Assembly (NCBI GenBank): GCA_012862575.1
Contig: BLSF01000023.1
Location: forward strand, 1-64,000
Direction of reading: 5' to 3'
DNA: 64,000 nucleotides
From: Parietichytrium sp. I65-24A
Taxonomy: Eukaryota > Sar > Bigyra > Thraustochytrida > Thraustochytriidae
The translations under genes and the position numbers were made by a program. The notes below the pieces were generated by a model. It had not been told where the DNA came from. It made no database searches and saw only the letters and a program-made list of their open reading frames with translations. Shown here in pieces: positions 1-10,324 of the stretch. The first letter of the stretch is position 1. Every line of letters begins with the position of its first letter.

Positions 1-31
1 CAATTATAGATCTGAAAAGGGGAAGGGATGC

Positions 32-42
32 GCGGGGACACC
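32..42 (+). promoter_or_regulatory. GCGGGGACACC promoter motif copy
   Basis: This single copy of the GCRGGGACAC motif lies 115 bp upstream of the pyrophosphatase ATG and about 30 bp upstream of a TATA box. The same motif is clustered in front of the RB gene (5971-6240), so a shared upstream activator site is inferred. No known factor is assigned. Confidence 0.35.
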
Positions 43-73
43 ATCGAGCGTATGTTGACCTTATAGATACTGC

Positions 74-81
74 TATATAAG
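74..81 (+). promoter_or_regulatory. TATA box of the pyrophosphatase gene
   Basis: The sequence is TATATAAG. It lies 76 bp upstream of the ATG at 157, leaving room for transcription to start near 105 and for a short leader of about 50 nt. This is the best TATA-like element in the window. Confidence 0.5.
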
Positions 82-156
82 TAGGCTGGGAGTGTGTACG
101 TGGGGACTCACGGCGCGCGGTGGCTGTGGCTGTGGCTGTGGTAGATAGTGTTTTGC

Positions 157-2634
157 ATGCGCCTAGCGCTGGCGATCGGACTGGGGGAAGGCGCTTCTTT
201 GGAAGGAGTTTCTTCGGTTGAAGGTGTTGCAGGGAACGGAAGCGCGGGGACAATGTTGAACGTGAGCGGTAACGCGACGATCCCAGCGGCGGATGTCACG
301 TCGGAGCATGGCGCCGAGGTGGCTGCGATGACGCTGATCGTGGTGGCGAGCGTGGTCGGGATCGTGTTTGCAGTGTTTCAGTTCTGCATGGTGAAAGGTA
401 TCAGCCTGGAGTTGGACAACGCCTCCGAGAGCCTCGTGCTGGATGGGAGCAGCGCTGGCCACGATGAACTGTCCAGACAGGAAAAGCTCATTACAATTTC
501 TTTGGCGATCAGGGATGGCGCGAGAAGCTTCCTTGCCGCCGAGTACAAAATTTGCCTCATCTTTGTGGCGGTGTTTGGACTGGTAATTATCGCGCTTCTT
601 GGCTCGGCCAACACCTGCGGAGAGTCAAAGTTTGGCGAGCCCGCAGTGGAGGGAAGCTGCTGGGTGGACGCGGCGTTCACGCTGTCTGCATTTGTGATCG
701 GTGCTCTGACTTCGATGATCTCTGGGTACATTGGCATGATGGTAGCGGTCTTCACCAATGTGAGGACTACCGCTGAGGCCACCAGGGGGTGGAAACAAGC
801 ATTTAACGCCGCATTTCGCGGGGGCGCTGTGATGGGATTTGCATTGTCGGGGTTGGCGCTCATCGTTTTGTACATAATCATTATGCTCTTCAAGATCTAC
901 TTTGTGAACGACGAGCTCGACAGCTCCGAATTTCCGATTTACCTGCACCTCTTCGAGGCTGTTGCGGGATACGGTCTCGGAGGCTCTAGCATCGCATTGT
1001 TCGGCCGAGTTGGCGGTGGCATCTACACCAAGGCTGCAGATGTCGGTGCTGATCTTGTTGGCAAGTACGAGCAGAGCATCCCCGAAGACGACCCAAGGAA
1101 CCCAGCAACCATTGCTGATAATGTTGGGGACAACGTGGGCGATATTGCTGGGATGGGCGCTGATCTTTTTGGTTCATTTGCGGAATCCACTTGTGCAGCT
1201 CTTGTGCTCTCGTCCAACTCGATCCAACTTCAGGGTAACTTTGCGAGTGTGCTCTTTCCTTTAGTCATCTCTGCGATCGGCATTCTAGCATGCATACTCA
1301 CCTCGTTCGTTGCGACCGATATCAAGCCAGTCAGGACGGGAGAAAACGTGGAGCCAGTTCTCAAGACGCAGCTTATCCTCTCAACCGTCCTCCTCACCCC
1401 TTTGCTTGCCCTGGTCAGCTGGCTGTTTCTTCCAAACGAGTTTGAGTTTCAGAGCAAGATAGAGGGCGTCGCTGAAACCTCAACATGGTACGGCGCTTTC
1501 ATTTGCATTCTCTGTGGCTTGTGGAGCGGCCTCATCACTGGGCTTGTGACAGAGTATTTCACTTCGCACTCGTACAACCCGGTCCGTGAAGTGGCCAACT
1601 CTTCAAAGACTGGTCCAGCAACGCTCATCATCTATGGGCTTGCGCTCGGATACAAGTCCGTGATCATCCCTGTCTTTTTCCTCTCCATGACTGTCTTCGT
1701 GAGCTTTTACCTTGCCGGGCTCTATGGAGTGGCGCTCGCCGCCTTGGGGATGCTCAGCTCTCTTTCCATCGGCCTCACAATTGATGCATACGGCCCAATT
1801 ACTGACAACGCTGGAGGCATCGCAGAGATGGCTGAGCTTGGCAGCAACGTTCGCAACATCACCGACACGCTTGACGCAGCCGGAAACACAACCGCTGCTA
1901 TCGGCAAAGGCTTTGCGATTGGATCTGCTGCACTGGTCTCTCTCGCTCTCTTTGGGGCATACATAACTCGCGTCTCTATCGCACTTGGACGCGAAGTTGC
2001 TGTCGTGAACGCCCTCCAACCTGTTGTCTTTTCCTTCCTACTCATTGGGTCGATGCTACCGTACTGGTTCAGCGCAATGACCATGAAAAGCGTCGGTACT
2101 GCGGCTCAGGCTATGGTCATGGAGGTGCGACGGCAGTTCCAAGACGAGGGGATCCTGAATGGAACTCGTGATCCAGATTACAAGACCTGTGTTGAAATCT
2201 CGACCAGAGCTTCACTCCGGGAGATGCTTGCCCCTGGCGCCCTCGTAATGCTCTCCCCAATTCTCACAGGATATATCTTTGGGGTGTATGCGCTTGCCGG
2301 CCTTCTCTCTGGATCGCTTGTTTCCTCCGTTCAGCTGGCTATCTCTGCTTCAAATACAGGTGGCGCGTGGGACAATGCCAAAAAGTACATTGAGGCCGGA
2401 GCTCTTGGCGGAAAGGGAAGTGACAATCACAAGGCCGCGGTGGTCGGTGACACCGTCGGGGATCCGCTCAAGGACACCTCTGGCCCGGCTCTAAATATTC
2501 TTATGAAGCTGATGGCCATCATTAGCCTGGTGTTCGCAAATAGCTTTGCTAGATTTGCGGTGCCATGCATTAATCAAGAGAGCGCCAAGTGGGCAGGATA
2601 CGAGAAGTGCTTCGCTTCTGCATCCAGTTCATAA
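157..2634 (+). CDS. vacuolar-type H+-translocating pyrophosphatase, K+-dependent class
   Basis: This is an integral membrane proton pump that hydrolyses pyrophosphate to acidify vacuoles or acidocalcisomes. The 825-residue protein has the usual plant-type length and about 16 hydrophobic segments. The catalytic loop with [29 protein letters not shown] and GADLFGS lies near residues 295-350. The C-terminal loop [21 protein letters not shown] is intact. The GNTTAA motif carries Ala where K+-independent enzymes have Lys, so the K+-stimulated class is expected. The open frame extends upstream to a GTG at 148, but the first ATG is at 157. A shorter start at the Met encoded at 253, just before the first membrane span, cannot be excluded. 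A TATA box stands at 74-81. The gene is intronless. The next gene, HSBP1, is convergent. Confidence 0.95.
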   Translation: MRLALAIGLGEGASLEGVSSVEGVAGNGSAGTMLNVSGNATIPAADVTSEHGAEVAAMTLIVVASVVGIVFAVFQFCMVKGISLELDNASESLVLDGSSAGHDELSRQEKLITISLAIRDGARSFLAAEYKICLIFVAVFGLVIIALLGSANTCGESKFGEPAVEGSCWVDAAFTLSAFVIGALTSMISGYIGMMVAVFTNVRTTAEATRGWKQAFNAAFRGGAVMGFALSGLALIVLYIIIMLFKIYFVNDELDSSEFPIYLHLFEAVAGYGLGGSSIALFGRVGGGIYTKAADVGADLVGKYEQSIPEDDPRNPATIADNVGDNVGDIAGMGADLFGSFAESTCAALVLSSNSIQLQGNFASVLFPLVISAIGILACILTSFVATDIKPVRTGENVEPVLKTQLILSTVLLTPLLALVSWLFLPNEFEFQSKIEGVAETSTWYGAFICILCGLWSGLITGLVTEYFTSHSYNPVREVANSSKTGPATLIIYGLALGYKSVIIPVFFLSMTVFVSFYLAGLYGVALAALGMLSSLSIGLTIDAYGPITDNAGGIAEMAELGSNVRNITDTLDAAGNTTAAIGKGFAIGSAALVSLALFGAYITRVSIALGREVAVVNALQPVVFSFLLIGSMLPYWFSAMTMKSVGTAAQAMVMEVRRQFQDEGILNGTRDPDYKTCVEISTRASLREMLAPGALVMLSPILTGYIFGVYALAGLLSGSLVSSVQLAISASNTGGAWDNAKKYIEAGALGGKGSDNHKAAVVGDTVGDPLKDTSGPALNILMKLMAIISLVFANSFARFAVPCINQESAKWAGYEKCFASASSS

Positions 2635-2831
2635 TCGGATGGACTTCAATTCTCCTAAACCAAACTAATCTTCTGCATTTCTCTCGCCTTCTCTGGTCCT
2701 TTTGATTTCCTATCCTCTCAGAGGACGTTGCGATGCATCTTGTGCTCAAAGGAAATAATCTAATCACTTGGAGGAAATCTAAACTAAACTGAATTCATAG
2801 TAACAAGAAATAGGAGCGAAAATGAAACTCT

Positions 2832-3408
2832 TCAGTTCGCTTCAGGAGCATCTTTTGCAGGCTCCACATCATCAGAAAGAGAGCGGTCATTGTCTGCACG
2901 ATCGTTCATAGCATCGCCCTCTACCCCGGCTTGAGCCATCAGATCGGATATCGACTTCTCGAGGCCATCGATTCGGTCACCCATCTCGTCGATGCGGGAA
3001 ACAATTGCCTCGCTCATTTGCTGGAATCTCGATTGCTGAGGTTTACCAAAGTCGCCATCAGTTTCCTCTCAAATTCGTCTCCACAAACCGTAAAATAATA
3101 AAAAAATCATTTTTTAAAGGCCCACTTACCATCTGAGTCAACAGACTTTGAACCTGTGGCACGTCATCGAATTACAACAGTTAGACCGCAATGTAGCTTG
3201 CTAGCTCGACAGCCTCCTCACGACAAACCTACAAAGACAGAGAGGTCCTGCTCCTCGCTCGCGCCTCCAGCAGCTCCAGCCGCGTTGTCCTTCGATGCAG
3301 CGCCTTCCGACTACACGAATCCGCCCCAACCGCACGAATCAGCAACCAAGGAAACACATCAGTCTCACACCATGCACTCTCGCCCACAACTCTGCATAAA
3401 CTCACCAT
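2832..3408 (-). CDS. HSBP1: heat shock factor-binding protein 1, multi-exon
   Basis: HSBP1 is a small coiled-coil protein that binds trimeric heat shock factor and also occurs with endosomal WASH-associated factors. The last exon, 2832-3035, encodes [20 protein letters not shown] and AQAGVEGD, a very close match to the family core. Joining exons upstream restores the rest: 3130-3153 (24 nt, VQSLLTQM), then 3233-3310, ending EEQDLSVF. Introns 3036-3129 (GTAAGT...CAG) and 3154-3232 (GTAGGT...CAG) are both phase 0. No in-frame ATG exists in the 3233-3310 exon. The best initiator is the ATG at 3406-3408, followed directly by GTGAGT, with acceptor TAG at 3311-3313, which gives a first coding exon of just ATG. 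The predicted protein is 102 residues. The family and the last two introns are well supported; the ATG-only exon is inferred. Confidence 0.8.
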
Positions 3409-4339
3409 TTTTCCACCCCCCTTTTTGACACAACCTCAACCAACTGCAAACCCGCAGACTGGCCCACATCAACGAACAAAACACATCAGCAAACAAAACA
3501 AAACAAAATAAAACACACACAAACACATGCGGGCACCCACCAACCATGAGCGTTAGCGTCTCCCGCGCACTCGGCGATATCGTCCCACCACCTAAAGTCC
3601 CCCACAACGACAACGACAACGACAATAACAATAACAACGACAACGACACCGACAACGACCCGTCCGCCACTCACCAGCGCAAGTCACTCCCGCTTCTCCT
3701 GCTTGCCGTGGACGACTGCTCTCCGTCTCGATCCTACGCTCCTACGCTCCTACTCCAGCTCCTGTGCCAACGCCGTATGCCTGCTCTGCCTGCTCTGCAC
3801 TTCTTCGATGTTTGGCGTGTTGTTTTGATTGATTGAGTAGATTGACATTGTGAGTTGGTTGATTGATTTTTAGAGAGTTTTTCAGAACATTGATAGAAAC
3901 TTGGTGTCAATCGAGAAGGGTCGCCGGCTACCGGCTAGCTATGGTTAACTGGTAGTGCACCACCTGCGAAACCGTCTCTTCTTAGGGTTATTCGCATGAT
4001 TTGGGAGTAGGGGTGGTTGTAGTCGATTGGGTAGCTAGCCTAGTCTGGCTTCGTTAGGTAGTGTTGGTTAGGTGATTCCGGTAATAGATGGCGAGTACGA
4101 GGCGGTTAGTACCGGTAACTTCAGAGTATTCACTGTCAATTCCGGAGTGCAACTGGTGCAATTTGATCTTGAAGCGGACGGGCTGTGCATGGAAGAAAGT
4201 GTGGTTCGCAAGAAGGTAATACAGGGCTCGACAAAGTTGAATGAACATTTTGAATTCCGATGTCTTTACAATTGTGTTGGGATAGTACGTAATGGTCAAT
4301 GTTTGAGATGTTCAATCTGATCTCAGGATGTGGACAGCA
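3409..4339. other. gene-free interval with ACAACG repeat
   Basis: No protein-coding gene is supported here. Positions 3606-3660 hold an imperfect (ACAACR)n hexamer tract, which opens several frames without making a plausible protein. A pyrimidine-rich stretch at 3409-3425 lies just 5' of the HSBP1 start on its coding strand and may belong to that promoter. Confidence 0.6.
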
Positions 4340-5128
4340 CTAATTATCGAGATGCAGAAGGAGGGCGTCCAGCTCGCTTGTGTAAGAGTTGAGCATGGAC
4401 TCCAAGTCACGCACTTTGATGAGCTCCTCCAAGGAGCTGGAGTCCATGTTGTCGTCGAAATTCTGCGTGGCCAGTTGTCTAGCAATGTCATTCTCGATTT
4501 CTTCGGCAAGCAATAGCCGTTTCCGTTTCGCAAGTTCGATATCGACATCTCCGATTTTTTGAGCCGCAGAGTTGTCTATTTCTCTTTTCAATGCCTGAAA
4601 CGAGGTGTCGTCCTGCTTGAACTCTCCCCGAAAAGCTTCAATGCTTGCGTCTTCACGGCCCCAGCGAGAAGCTCGTGCTTGTAATGCCGGCATCTCAGCT
4701 TCACAAGACGTTCCCGATCTGGAAGAGTCCAGGTGCGTACTCAACGCCTGAAGCTCCTCTTCCTCTTGTCTCTCGAGTTGCTCGAGCGCCAGCGCTCGCT
4801 GCTGCTGCCACTCCCCGAGCCCAGAGATCAATGTGTCAATGCTCGAGAGCAACTCTGTATCAGGGCCATTCGCCTGGTATCCGCCACTTGCAAGTTTTTC
4901 CAGTAAATTCTCCGTCACATCCTTCTCGCCTTTTCCGAAGCGATGCGACTCTGTCTCTACTCTCTCATCGTCCACTCCTTGTGTCCTTTCGCCGTCTCCG
5001 CGTTCAGAGCTCTTTCGCCTGCTTGCACTGTTCCTCACAAGCTTGTCCAAGAAGTGCTCTTCGCCTTCGCTTGGCTCGCCATTCGAGCTCCTCAGCGACC
5101 AAATATCCGTCAGTCGAGCTTGCGCCAT
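4340..5128 (-). CDS. hypothetical coiled-coil protein, 262 residues
   Basis: I do not recognise a family. The protein starts MAQARLTDIW at a true ATG and is hydrophilic and acidic. It is predicted to be largely helical, with Glu/Leu/Gln-rich heptads around residues 105-140 (QQQRALALEQLERQEEEELQ) and 180-225 (ELAKRKRLLLAEEIENDIARQ). There is no signal peptide or membrane span. Immediately upstream, at 5143-5191, lies a 7-unit GATCTCA heptamer array that would be in the leader or promoter. The size, the sustained reading frame and the absence of low complexity across most of it make a real gene likely. A cytoskeletal or trafficking adaptor is possible but not shown. Confidence 0.6.
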   Translation of the reverse strand: MAQARLTDIWSLRSSNGEPSEGEEHFLDKLVRNSASRRKSSERGDGERTQGVDDERVETESHRFGKGEKDVTENLLEKLASGGYQANGPDTELLSSIDTLISGLGEWQQQRALALEQLERQEEEELQALSTHLDSSRSGTSCEAEMPALQARASRWGREDASIEAFRGEFKQDDTSFQALKREIDNSAAQKIGDVDIELAKRKRLLLAEEIENDIARQLATQNFDDNMDSSSLEELIKVRDLESMLNSYTSELDALLLHLDN

Positions 5129-5142
5129 CGGCTCCGGGAGCA

Positions 5143-5191
5143 GATCTCAAATCTCAAATCTCAGATCTCAGATCTCAGATCTCAGATCTCA
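5143..5191. repeat. heptamer tandem array (RATCTCA)7
   Basis: Seven consecutive 7-bp units are present: five GATCTCA and two AATCTCA. They end just upstream of the ATG of the minus-strand coiled-coil gene. This is one of eight or more 7-bp-unit arrays in the window. Confidence 0.9.
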
Positions 5192-5868
5192 GCGCCCCGG
5201 CCCCTCTGCTGATTGTTCACGTAGCGTTCGAAATGTCGCGCGTTCAGAGCGAAGAAGACGAGCCGACCATGCGCCCGTCCATCCCTCCCTTGCTGCGCCA
5301 ACACCGTCGTGGAAGTAGACTTTGACAGAAACAAATAGTTCAAAACCAAGGTTGCCCAAATGCGCACCTCGCCTTTGATGGTGCCGGTGGTCGAGAGTGT
5401 GGGCGAGCGTGTCCTGTTGTTCCCCGTCGCTCGCGAAGCTTGCCCTGCACTGGACTTGAGAGCTCTCGAAATAGAACTACGACAACTTGAACTAATGCTC
5501 AACAATACATCAAACACATCAAATTCATTCATGACAATGTTCATTGAATCAATCCGAGTCAAAACTTGTATGAACGGACACTTTGCTCGGTCTGAGATCC
5601 CCAGAGAAGCGTCATAATGGTGTGTTCGTTACGTACTTTTGACGTACAGCTATATTTTAATCAGGTCACTTTGGGGTGGACGTGATGGTTGGGAGTCCCA
5701 TAATGGAGCGTAAGATCTCCTAGATATCCAGTATTTTTAAAAGTTGTACTGATGCGTATAGATACCTGGATAAGACTCGAGGCACCCTCGCTCTATCTAC
5801 TCTAGTGGGACAGCGAAAATAGTAGCAAAGAGCCAAAAGTCTTAGCGTTCAACAAGTTGGAAAATTCA

Positions 5869-5899
5869 TTTCGTATCAGCAAAATATGCTGATACGAAA
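5869..5899. repeat. perfect inverted repeat, 13-bp arms, 5-nt loop
   Basis: The arms TTTCGTATCAGCA and TGCTGATACGAAA are exact reverse complements separated by AAATA. The structure sits alone in intergenic DNA about 690 bp upstream of the RB start codon. It could form a cruciform, bind a dimeric factor, or mark a small RNA hairpin. Confidence 0.9.
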
Positions 5900-5970
5900 A
5901 CAGCGTATTTGACTACCTTGAACTACGATTTCAAACTCGTGGGTCGGATAGGCTCAGACAGCAGCGCTGA

Positions 5971-6240
5971 GCGAGGACACCCGCTGGCACTAGCGAGGAA
6001 GAGGAAGGAGGGGCCGCCGAGCGAGGACACCCTCTTAGCGTTTCGCCTACAAGCGATTAAAAAAAAATCCCCGACCGGTGAGAGGCCGCGCAGCTCGCGG
6101 ATCATTTTCCGGTGGGACGCTGCTACCGCTGGCGCTAAAAGTTAGCATAGGCGCGGGGACACTCGTTGGAGCGGGGACACTTTTTACGAGGACGCTCTGC
6201 CGTCCGTCCGCGGTTTGACTCGTCGCAGCTGCGGGGACGA
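5971..6240. promoter_or_regulatory. cluster of GCRGGGACAC motifs in the RB promoter
   Basis: Four clear copies lie at 5971-5980, 6021-6030, 6153-6162 and 6171-6180, with variants at 6186-6195 (ACGAGGACGC) and 6231-6240 (GCGGGGACGA). A related CGGGGACA is at 6365-6372. All copies are on the plus strand, the direction of RB transcription. A cis-regulatory array is inferred; no known factor is assigned, and it is not a canonical E2F site. Confidence 0.5.
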
Positions 6241-6584
6241 TCGGCCTTGGGGGAAGGGAAAGTGTAGGGCGAATCCGGGCTGGCAGAAGAGTGGAGGTAG
6301 GGATAGGTAGATATATCATTGCATTATCTGAATTCTGCATTTTGTTGGGCTTTCATTGGGCGCTCGGGGACAGTCTTGCTTCGCGATCGCTTTGCACCGT
6401 GTTCTGTGTGTTCTGTCCGAGTCGTTTGCGTCTCTTTTGGCAGGAATTTGATACGTCGCGGGAGTCGTCGGTCCGTGATATAGGTGATATAGGTGAATTG
6501 CGGATTTGGACGAATACATTTGCGGATTTGGACGAATTCATTTGCGGATTTGGGCGAATAGAGCGCTCGCAGCAGTCCTGCGGG

Positions 6585-9500
6585 ATGTCTGAAGACTTGG
6601 TGGAGCAGAATTTGCCGGATGCGGAAGAAAGTGTCGTCCGCATCTGTGCGAGGTACAGTTTGGATGAGAGTGTAGAAAATGAGGCGCTCGGGCGCTTAAG
6701 AGCCATCCTGCAGAGTGGAGCAGTTCCGATTGTGTCGGGTGAAATGGACGCCGACCGCGATCGGGTTTGGGTGGCTTGTGTGCTATTTGTGACGCTTGCG
6801 TTGCAAGAGTGTGCCGCGGCGAAACCAAACAAACGGCAGAGGCAGACTGTGGATGCTCAGCAGGGCCAGAGCCAGCAGTCAAGACCGCAACTTTCCTTGC
6901 AGCTCACGGAGGCTGTAGGGGAGAGCAGTCGGCTCAAACTTGACGATCTCATCCGCGAAACGTCGCTGACAGTCCGTGAGATTGTGGAGAATGTCAAGTT
7001 GGCCTTGGAGGCTTCAGTTGACTACTACCTTCAACACGAAGCTGGAACGGTCCCTTCACCGAGCAACCTTCGACGCTCGGCCCGGAACGCGCGGTCGCCA
7101 AGCCCACTTGACGGAAGCGAAATTATTTTGCTTCCGCTTGAGAGAGAGGTTTTGGGCAAATCCGAGAAACTCAAGTTGTCTTATGCGAGAATTGAGCTCA
7201 TGTTTGGGAAATTCAACATGATCTGGAGCAGTGCGGGGAACATCCTGCCTCAGGCAAATGTCCCTCTTCGCGGCTCGCAAGTAAACTCTCGCATCTTCAA
7301 CACAAGCTGGCTCCTATTTATTCTCGCGCGCGAAGTCCTTGTGCTTAAAGATCAAAACTCGGACGACATTGTTCCCTCATACAAGCTTTTGGTAGCTATC
7401 ATCACACTGACACGCTTCGCGCGCACTTTGGAAGATGCGCCGTCGACGTTGGCAGATATCGCGGAGGAGGGCAGGCAAGGGCCTGCAAAGCGGAGAAAAT
7501 TAAGCGACGTAGAACAAAAGGTGATCTCAGCACCAGCAAGAAAGAGGACTCGGTCCAGTGTTCCCAGCTCAAAGGACGGCTTTGGTGCTCCTCTTTTTGG
7601 CGACGAGAATGCCGCCTCTTTCTTCAAATTTGTGAAGGTGGAAGAGGCGGAAGTTTTGGAGATTGTGGATAACTTTAAGGCGATGCTAACCAAGCTGCTT
7701 GACATATTTCCCCCAGATTGCCGGGATCTAAACTTCATCCTCAGTGCTAGCGGACTGGCATCTGTCAACGTCCAGTCGTCGTTGAGGCGTCACTATGAGA
7801 GCACATACATTAAGAGTATCACGGACTTTGATCAGCAGTGGTTCTTGGAGCAGCCCTCCTTGGTACAATTTGCTTGCACCCCAATGAAGCCCGTGCACAG
7901 GGCGAACTCGCCCGCTCCCAATCTAGTCAGAGGAGCTTCCCTCATTCACAAAGTGTCGAAGGAGGAGACCGACGCAGCGAAAGTAGTTGCTGAGGTGGTG
8001 AAGGACGGCGCACAGCGCGTCAACAAAGCTCTCTTCGATAGCTCGGAGAAACCTCCACTGTACCCTGGCTCCTCGGTCCCAAAGACGTTTGACTCTCCAA
8101 TGCAGCCCGCCCTAGTTACAGCAGGCGGAACCCCGGGATTGCACACCCCAGTGTCCTTGGCAGTGGAAGCTAGCAACTGGTTGAGCAGAGAATTATACGG
8201 GGCGCCAGAAGGTCCGAGCGAGTCCCTACTTCGTTTCTTTCGCGAGTGCAGTGAGAATCCTGAAGTGAGCATCAAAGCCAGGGTAGACGAAATGCAGGGC
8301 AAATTGCTTCGGGAGCACAAACGCAGTAAGCCGTCCATCGCCAAGGAGCTTTTCAGCGCCAAAGCCGATGATGACGCCCGCGATGTGCACGACGACGATA
8401 CGAGCGGTGGGGAAGAGGAGAACTCGCTGCTCGGCCTCTCAAGAAGCGCATCAATTCTGTCGCGCAGCTCGAGCACTAGTGCGATCGAGGAGCAATTGTC
8501 ACTGGGCTCCCGACTCTATTATCGAACACTGGAAACTTTTCTGCGAGGCGAAGCTTCGCGGTTGAATATTCAGAAATTCGATGGGCTTTTGCACAATGAT
8601 ATGTTTCATCGAGCACTGTACTCGTGCTGCATGGAGACCATTTTCCGCTCAAAAGAAGTATTCAGGATGATGTATCCGGTGCTGACAAATTGTCTCGGGG
8701 TTCCAGCGCTAGAGCTTCTAAAGGTGATGGAGAGCTTTTCGCGCTACGTGCCAATGCTGCCCAAGCTTCTGAAGCAACACATGCAGCTCGTGGAGAGCGA
8801 CATTTTAGAGGAAGCTGCTTGGGTAGCAGGATCCGAAATATTTGAGCTCATCGCCGAACGCCGAGACGTCAAAGGCGACGAGAACGATAGGAGCGGCAAC
8901 TCTGCGGCTCGAAACAAACGATTTGCGTCTCTCGACATGTTCTCCAAAAAGCTGCTCGTGTTGGCGAATGATCGCATGCGAGAGCTGTTCAGACGACTCA
9001 ATCTACCGGGGTCGGGCTTCTACTCTGATCTGTGGGATATATTGAGGACTGCAATCAATCGCCATCCCGAGCTTCTCGTCAATCGCCACATTGACCACGT
9101 TATCTTGTGCACTATTTACGGTGTGTGTAAAGTGAGAGGATTTGTTCCCGAGGTGTCATTCAAGAAACTCCTTAAGGCTTACAAAAGCTCGGTACACAAC
9201 AATCACAGGGACATGTACTCACAGCTTGTAAATAAGGTGAAGCGGGGAAGCTCCCACAGCACCAACTACGAGCGAATCGCTCATGACATTGACCTTGGAG
9301 GAAAGGATGCTGACGCTGAAAAGGGTGGCATTCGAGGAGATCTAGTCGCGTATTACAATCAGGTTTACATTCCCACCATGAAGGAGGTCATACTAAACTT
9401 GCGAACCAAAGTGCCTGCTCCTGCTCCGCCCCAAATCGGGAGCGAGCGCCGCTTACCTACTGTTCCGCAGCAGACAGGAGAAGAGGCAGCCAACAAAGTT

Positions 9501-9881
9501 TCCTCTCCGCAGAGCCCACGGAAACCGACAAGTAAGGACTCGAGCCCGCCCCAGAGCGACTTGGTTGGAATGACTCCTCGCACAAGAGAACTCTACGCCT
9601 TTCAAGAATCACCTGCTATCACTCGTGGTGGTAGAGTGTTCCGGAACCCCGATGCTCCAAATTCACGGGCTAGCGCGCCCCGCTCCTCCAGTCGCATTCG
9701 TCTTCAAAATCTATTACATCGCCACTCGGCCAATCGAGCAGCCGAGCTTGCTGCAGGAACCCCAAGAAATCTAAGAAGCAACTCGTCTGCCTCCGATGCT
9801 ACTGGCGTGGCAGTTTTGTCTCCCGTGACGACTACCTCGTCCCCTCAGGAGCGAAGAAGACTCCGGAACAACAAGCCTTGA
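6585..9881 (+). CDS. RB1: retinoblastoma-family pocket protein
   Basis: RB proteins bind E2F-DP and chromatin factors to block S-phase entry until phosphorylated by cyclin-dependent kinases. This 1098-residue protein shows an N-terminal helical region, pocket A at about residues 520-751 (TPVSLAVEASNWL, LGSRLYYRTLETFLRGE, ESDILEEAAW) and pocket B at about 781-885 (LVNRHIDHVILCTIYGVCKV). After pocket B comes the family tail segment DLVAYYNQVYIPTMKEVI near residue 920. The C-terminal tail has several minimal CDK sites, including SPRK and TPRT, consistent with the usual phospho-control. The open frame begins upstream at a GTG (6291), but the first ATG in frame is 6585, with MSEDLVEQNL. The gene is intronless. 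The promoter carries the GCRGGGACAC cluster. Confidence 0.95.
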   Translation: MSEDLVEQNLPDAEESVVRICARYSLDESVENEALGRLRAILQSGAVPIVSGEMDADRDRVWVACVLFVTLALQECAAAKPNKRQRQTVDAQQGQSQQSRPQLSLQLTEAVGESSRLKLDDLIRETSLTVREIVENVKLALEASVDYYLQHEAGTVPSPSNLRRSARNARSPSPLDGSEIILLPLEREVLGKSEKLKLSYARIELMFGKFNMIWSSAGNILPQANVPLRGSQVNSRIFNTSWLLFILAREVLVLKDQNSDDIVPSYKLLVAIITLTRFARTLEDAPSTLADIAEEGRQGPAKRRKLSDVEQKVISAPARKRTRSSVPSSKDGFGAPLFGDENAASFFKFVKVEEAEVLEIVDNFKAMLTKLLDIFPPDCRDLNFILSASGLASVNVQSSLRRHYESTYIKSITDFDQQWFLEQPSLVQFACTPMKPVHRANSPAPNLVRGASLIHKVSKEETDAAKVVAEVVKDGAQRVNKALFDSSEKPPLYPGSSVPKTFDSPMQPALVTAGGTPGLHTPVSLAVEASNWLSRELYGAPEGPSESLLRFFRECSENPEVSIKARVDEMQGKLLREHKRSKPSIAKELFSAKADDDARDVHDDDTSGGEEENSLLGLSRSASILSRSSSTSAIEEQLSLGSRLYYRTLETFLRGEASRLNIQKFDGLLHNDMFHRALYSCCMETIFRSKEVFRMMYPVLTNCLGVPALELLKVMESFSRYVPMLPKLLKQHMQLVESDILEEAAWVAGSEIFELIAERRDVKGDENDRSGNSAARNKRFASLDMFSKKLLVLANDRMRELFRRLNLPGSGFYSDLWDILRTAINRHPELLVNRHIDHVILCTIYGVCKVRGFVPEVSFKKLLKAYKSSVHNNHRDMYSQLVNKVKRGSSHSTNYERIAHDIDLGGKDADAEKGGIRGDLVAYYNQVYIPTMKEVILNLRTKVPAPAPPQIGSERRLPTVPQQTGEEAANKVSSPQSPRKPTSKDSSPPQSDLVGMTPRTRELYAFQESPAITRGGRVFRNPDAPNSRASAPRSSSRIRLQNLLHRHSANRAAELAAGTPRNLRSNSSASDATGVAVLSPVTTTSSPQERRRLRNNKP

Positions 9882-10293
9882 AATCTCACTTTTGTTCAAG
9901 CAAGTCTTTGCACGCCGGAGTTCTCTTTCTCGAAACATGACATTATATATATACATAATAGATATGCAAGTTCACAAAGTGCGCATGAGATCCGCCAACC
10001 CTGCTTGAAACGCCATCCAAGCTCACCCACTGACGTATCGAGTCTCGTAGCAGAGTAACCATCCCTCCGACTCCAATCATTCCAACATCTCGCCCTACTT
10101 TCAACGTGGATTTAAAACCAGATCACGGACTCTCGTCGCTGTGTAAGTACATTGCGGCCCTGTCATTTGTGAGCCCCGAGTCTTCGTTTTATACTTTGCT
10201 CTCTCGAAAACAAACAAAAAGACAGCAAAAGAAGCAATAGTTATAGCGCTCATCTCCAAGCAAGCAGAGTCTTCCACTTGTTCATTGGAAGTG

Positions 10294-10324
<31 letters not shown>

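Larger units (their letters stand above)
5192..6584. other. intergenic region upstream of RB
   Basis: No convincing gene lies here. Short open frames (for example around 5182-5562 and 5360-5617) have no recognisable product. The interval holds a perfect 13-bp hairpin at 5869-5899 and six copies of a GCRGGGACAC-type motif between 5971 and 6240. An in-frame extension of the RB frame reaches back to a GTG at 6291, but it contains no ATG before 6585 and is probably 5' leader. Confidence 0.6.

Noticed and set aside
148-156. Start of the pyrophosphatase frame at a GTG
   Set aside because: It is not an ATG; eukaryotic initiation is better placed at 157. The same reasoning moved the starts of RB, WDR91, SDR, lipase, PNO1, PDZ, the basic protein, RRM and UBA/U-box genes.
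5182-5617. Overlapping frames on both strands between the coiled-coil and RB genes
   Set aside because: Neither strand's frame has a recognisable product, and one runs into the heptamer array.
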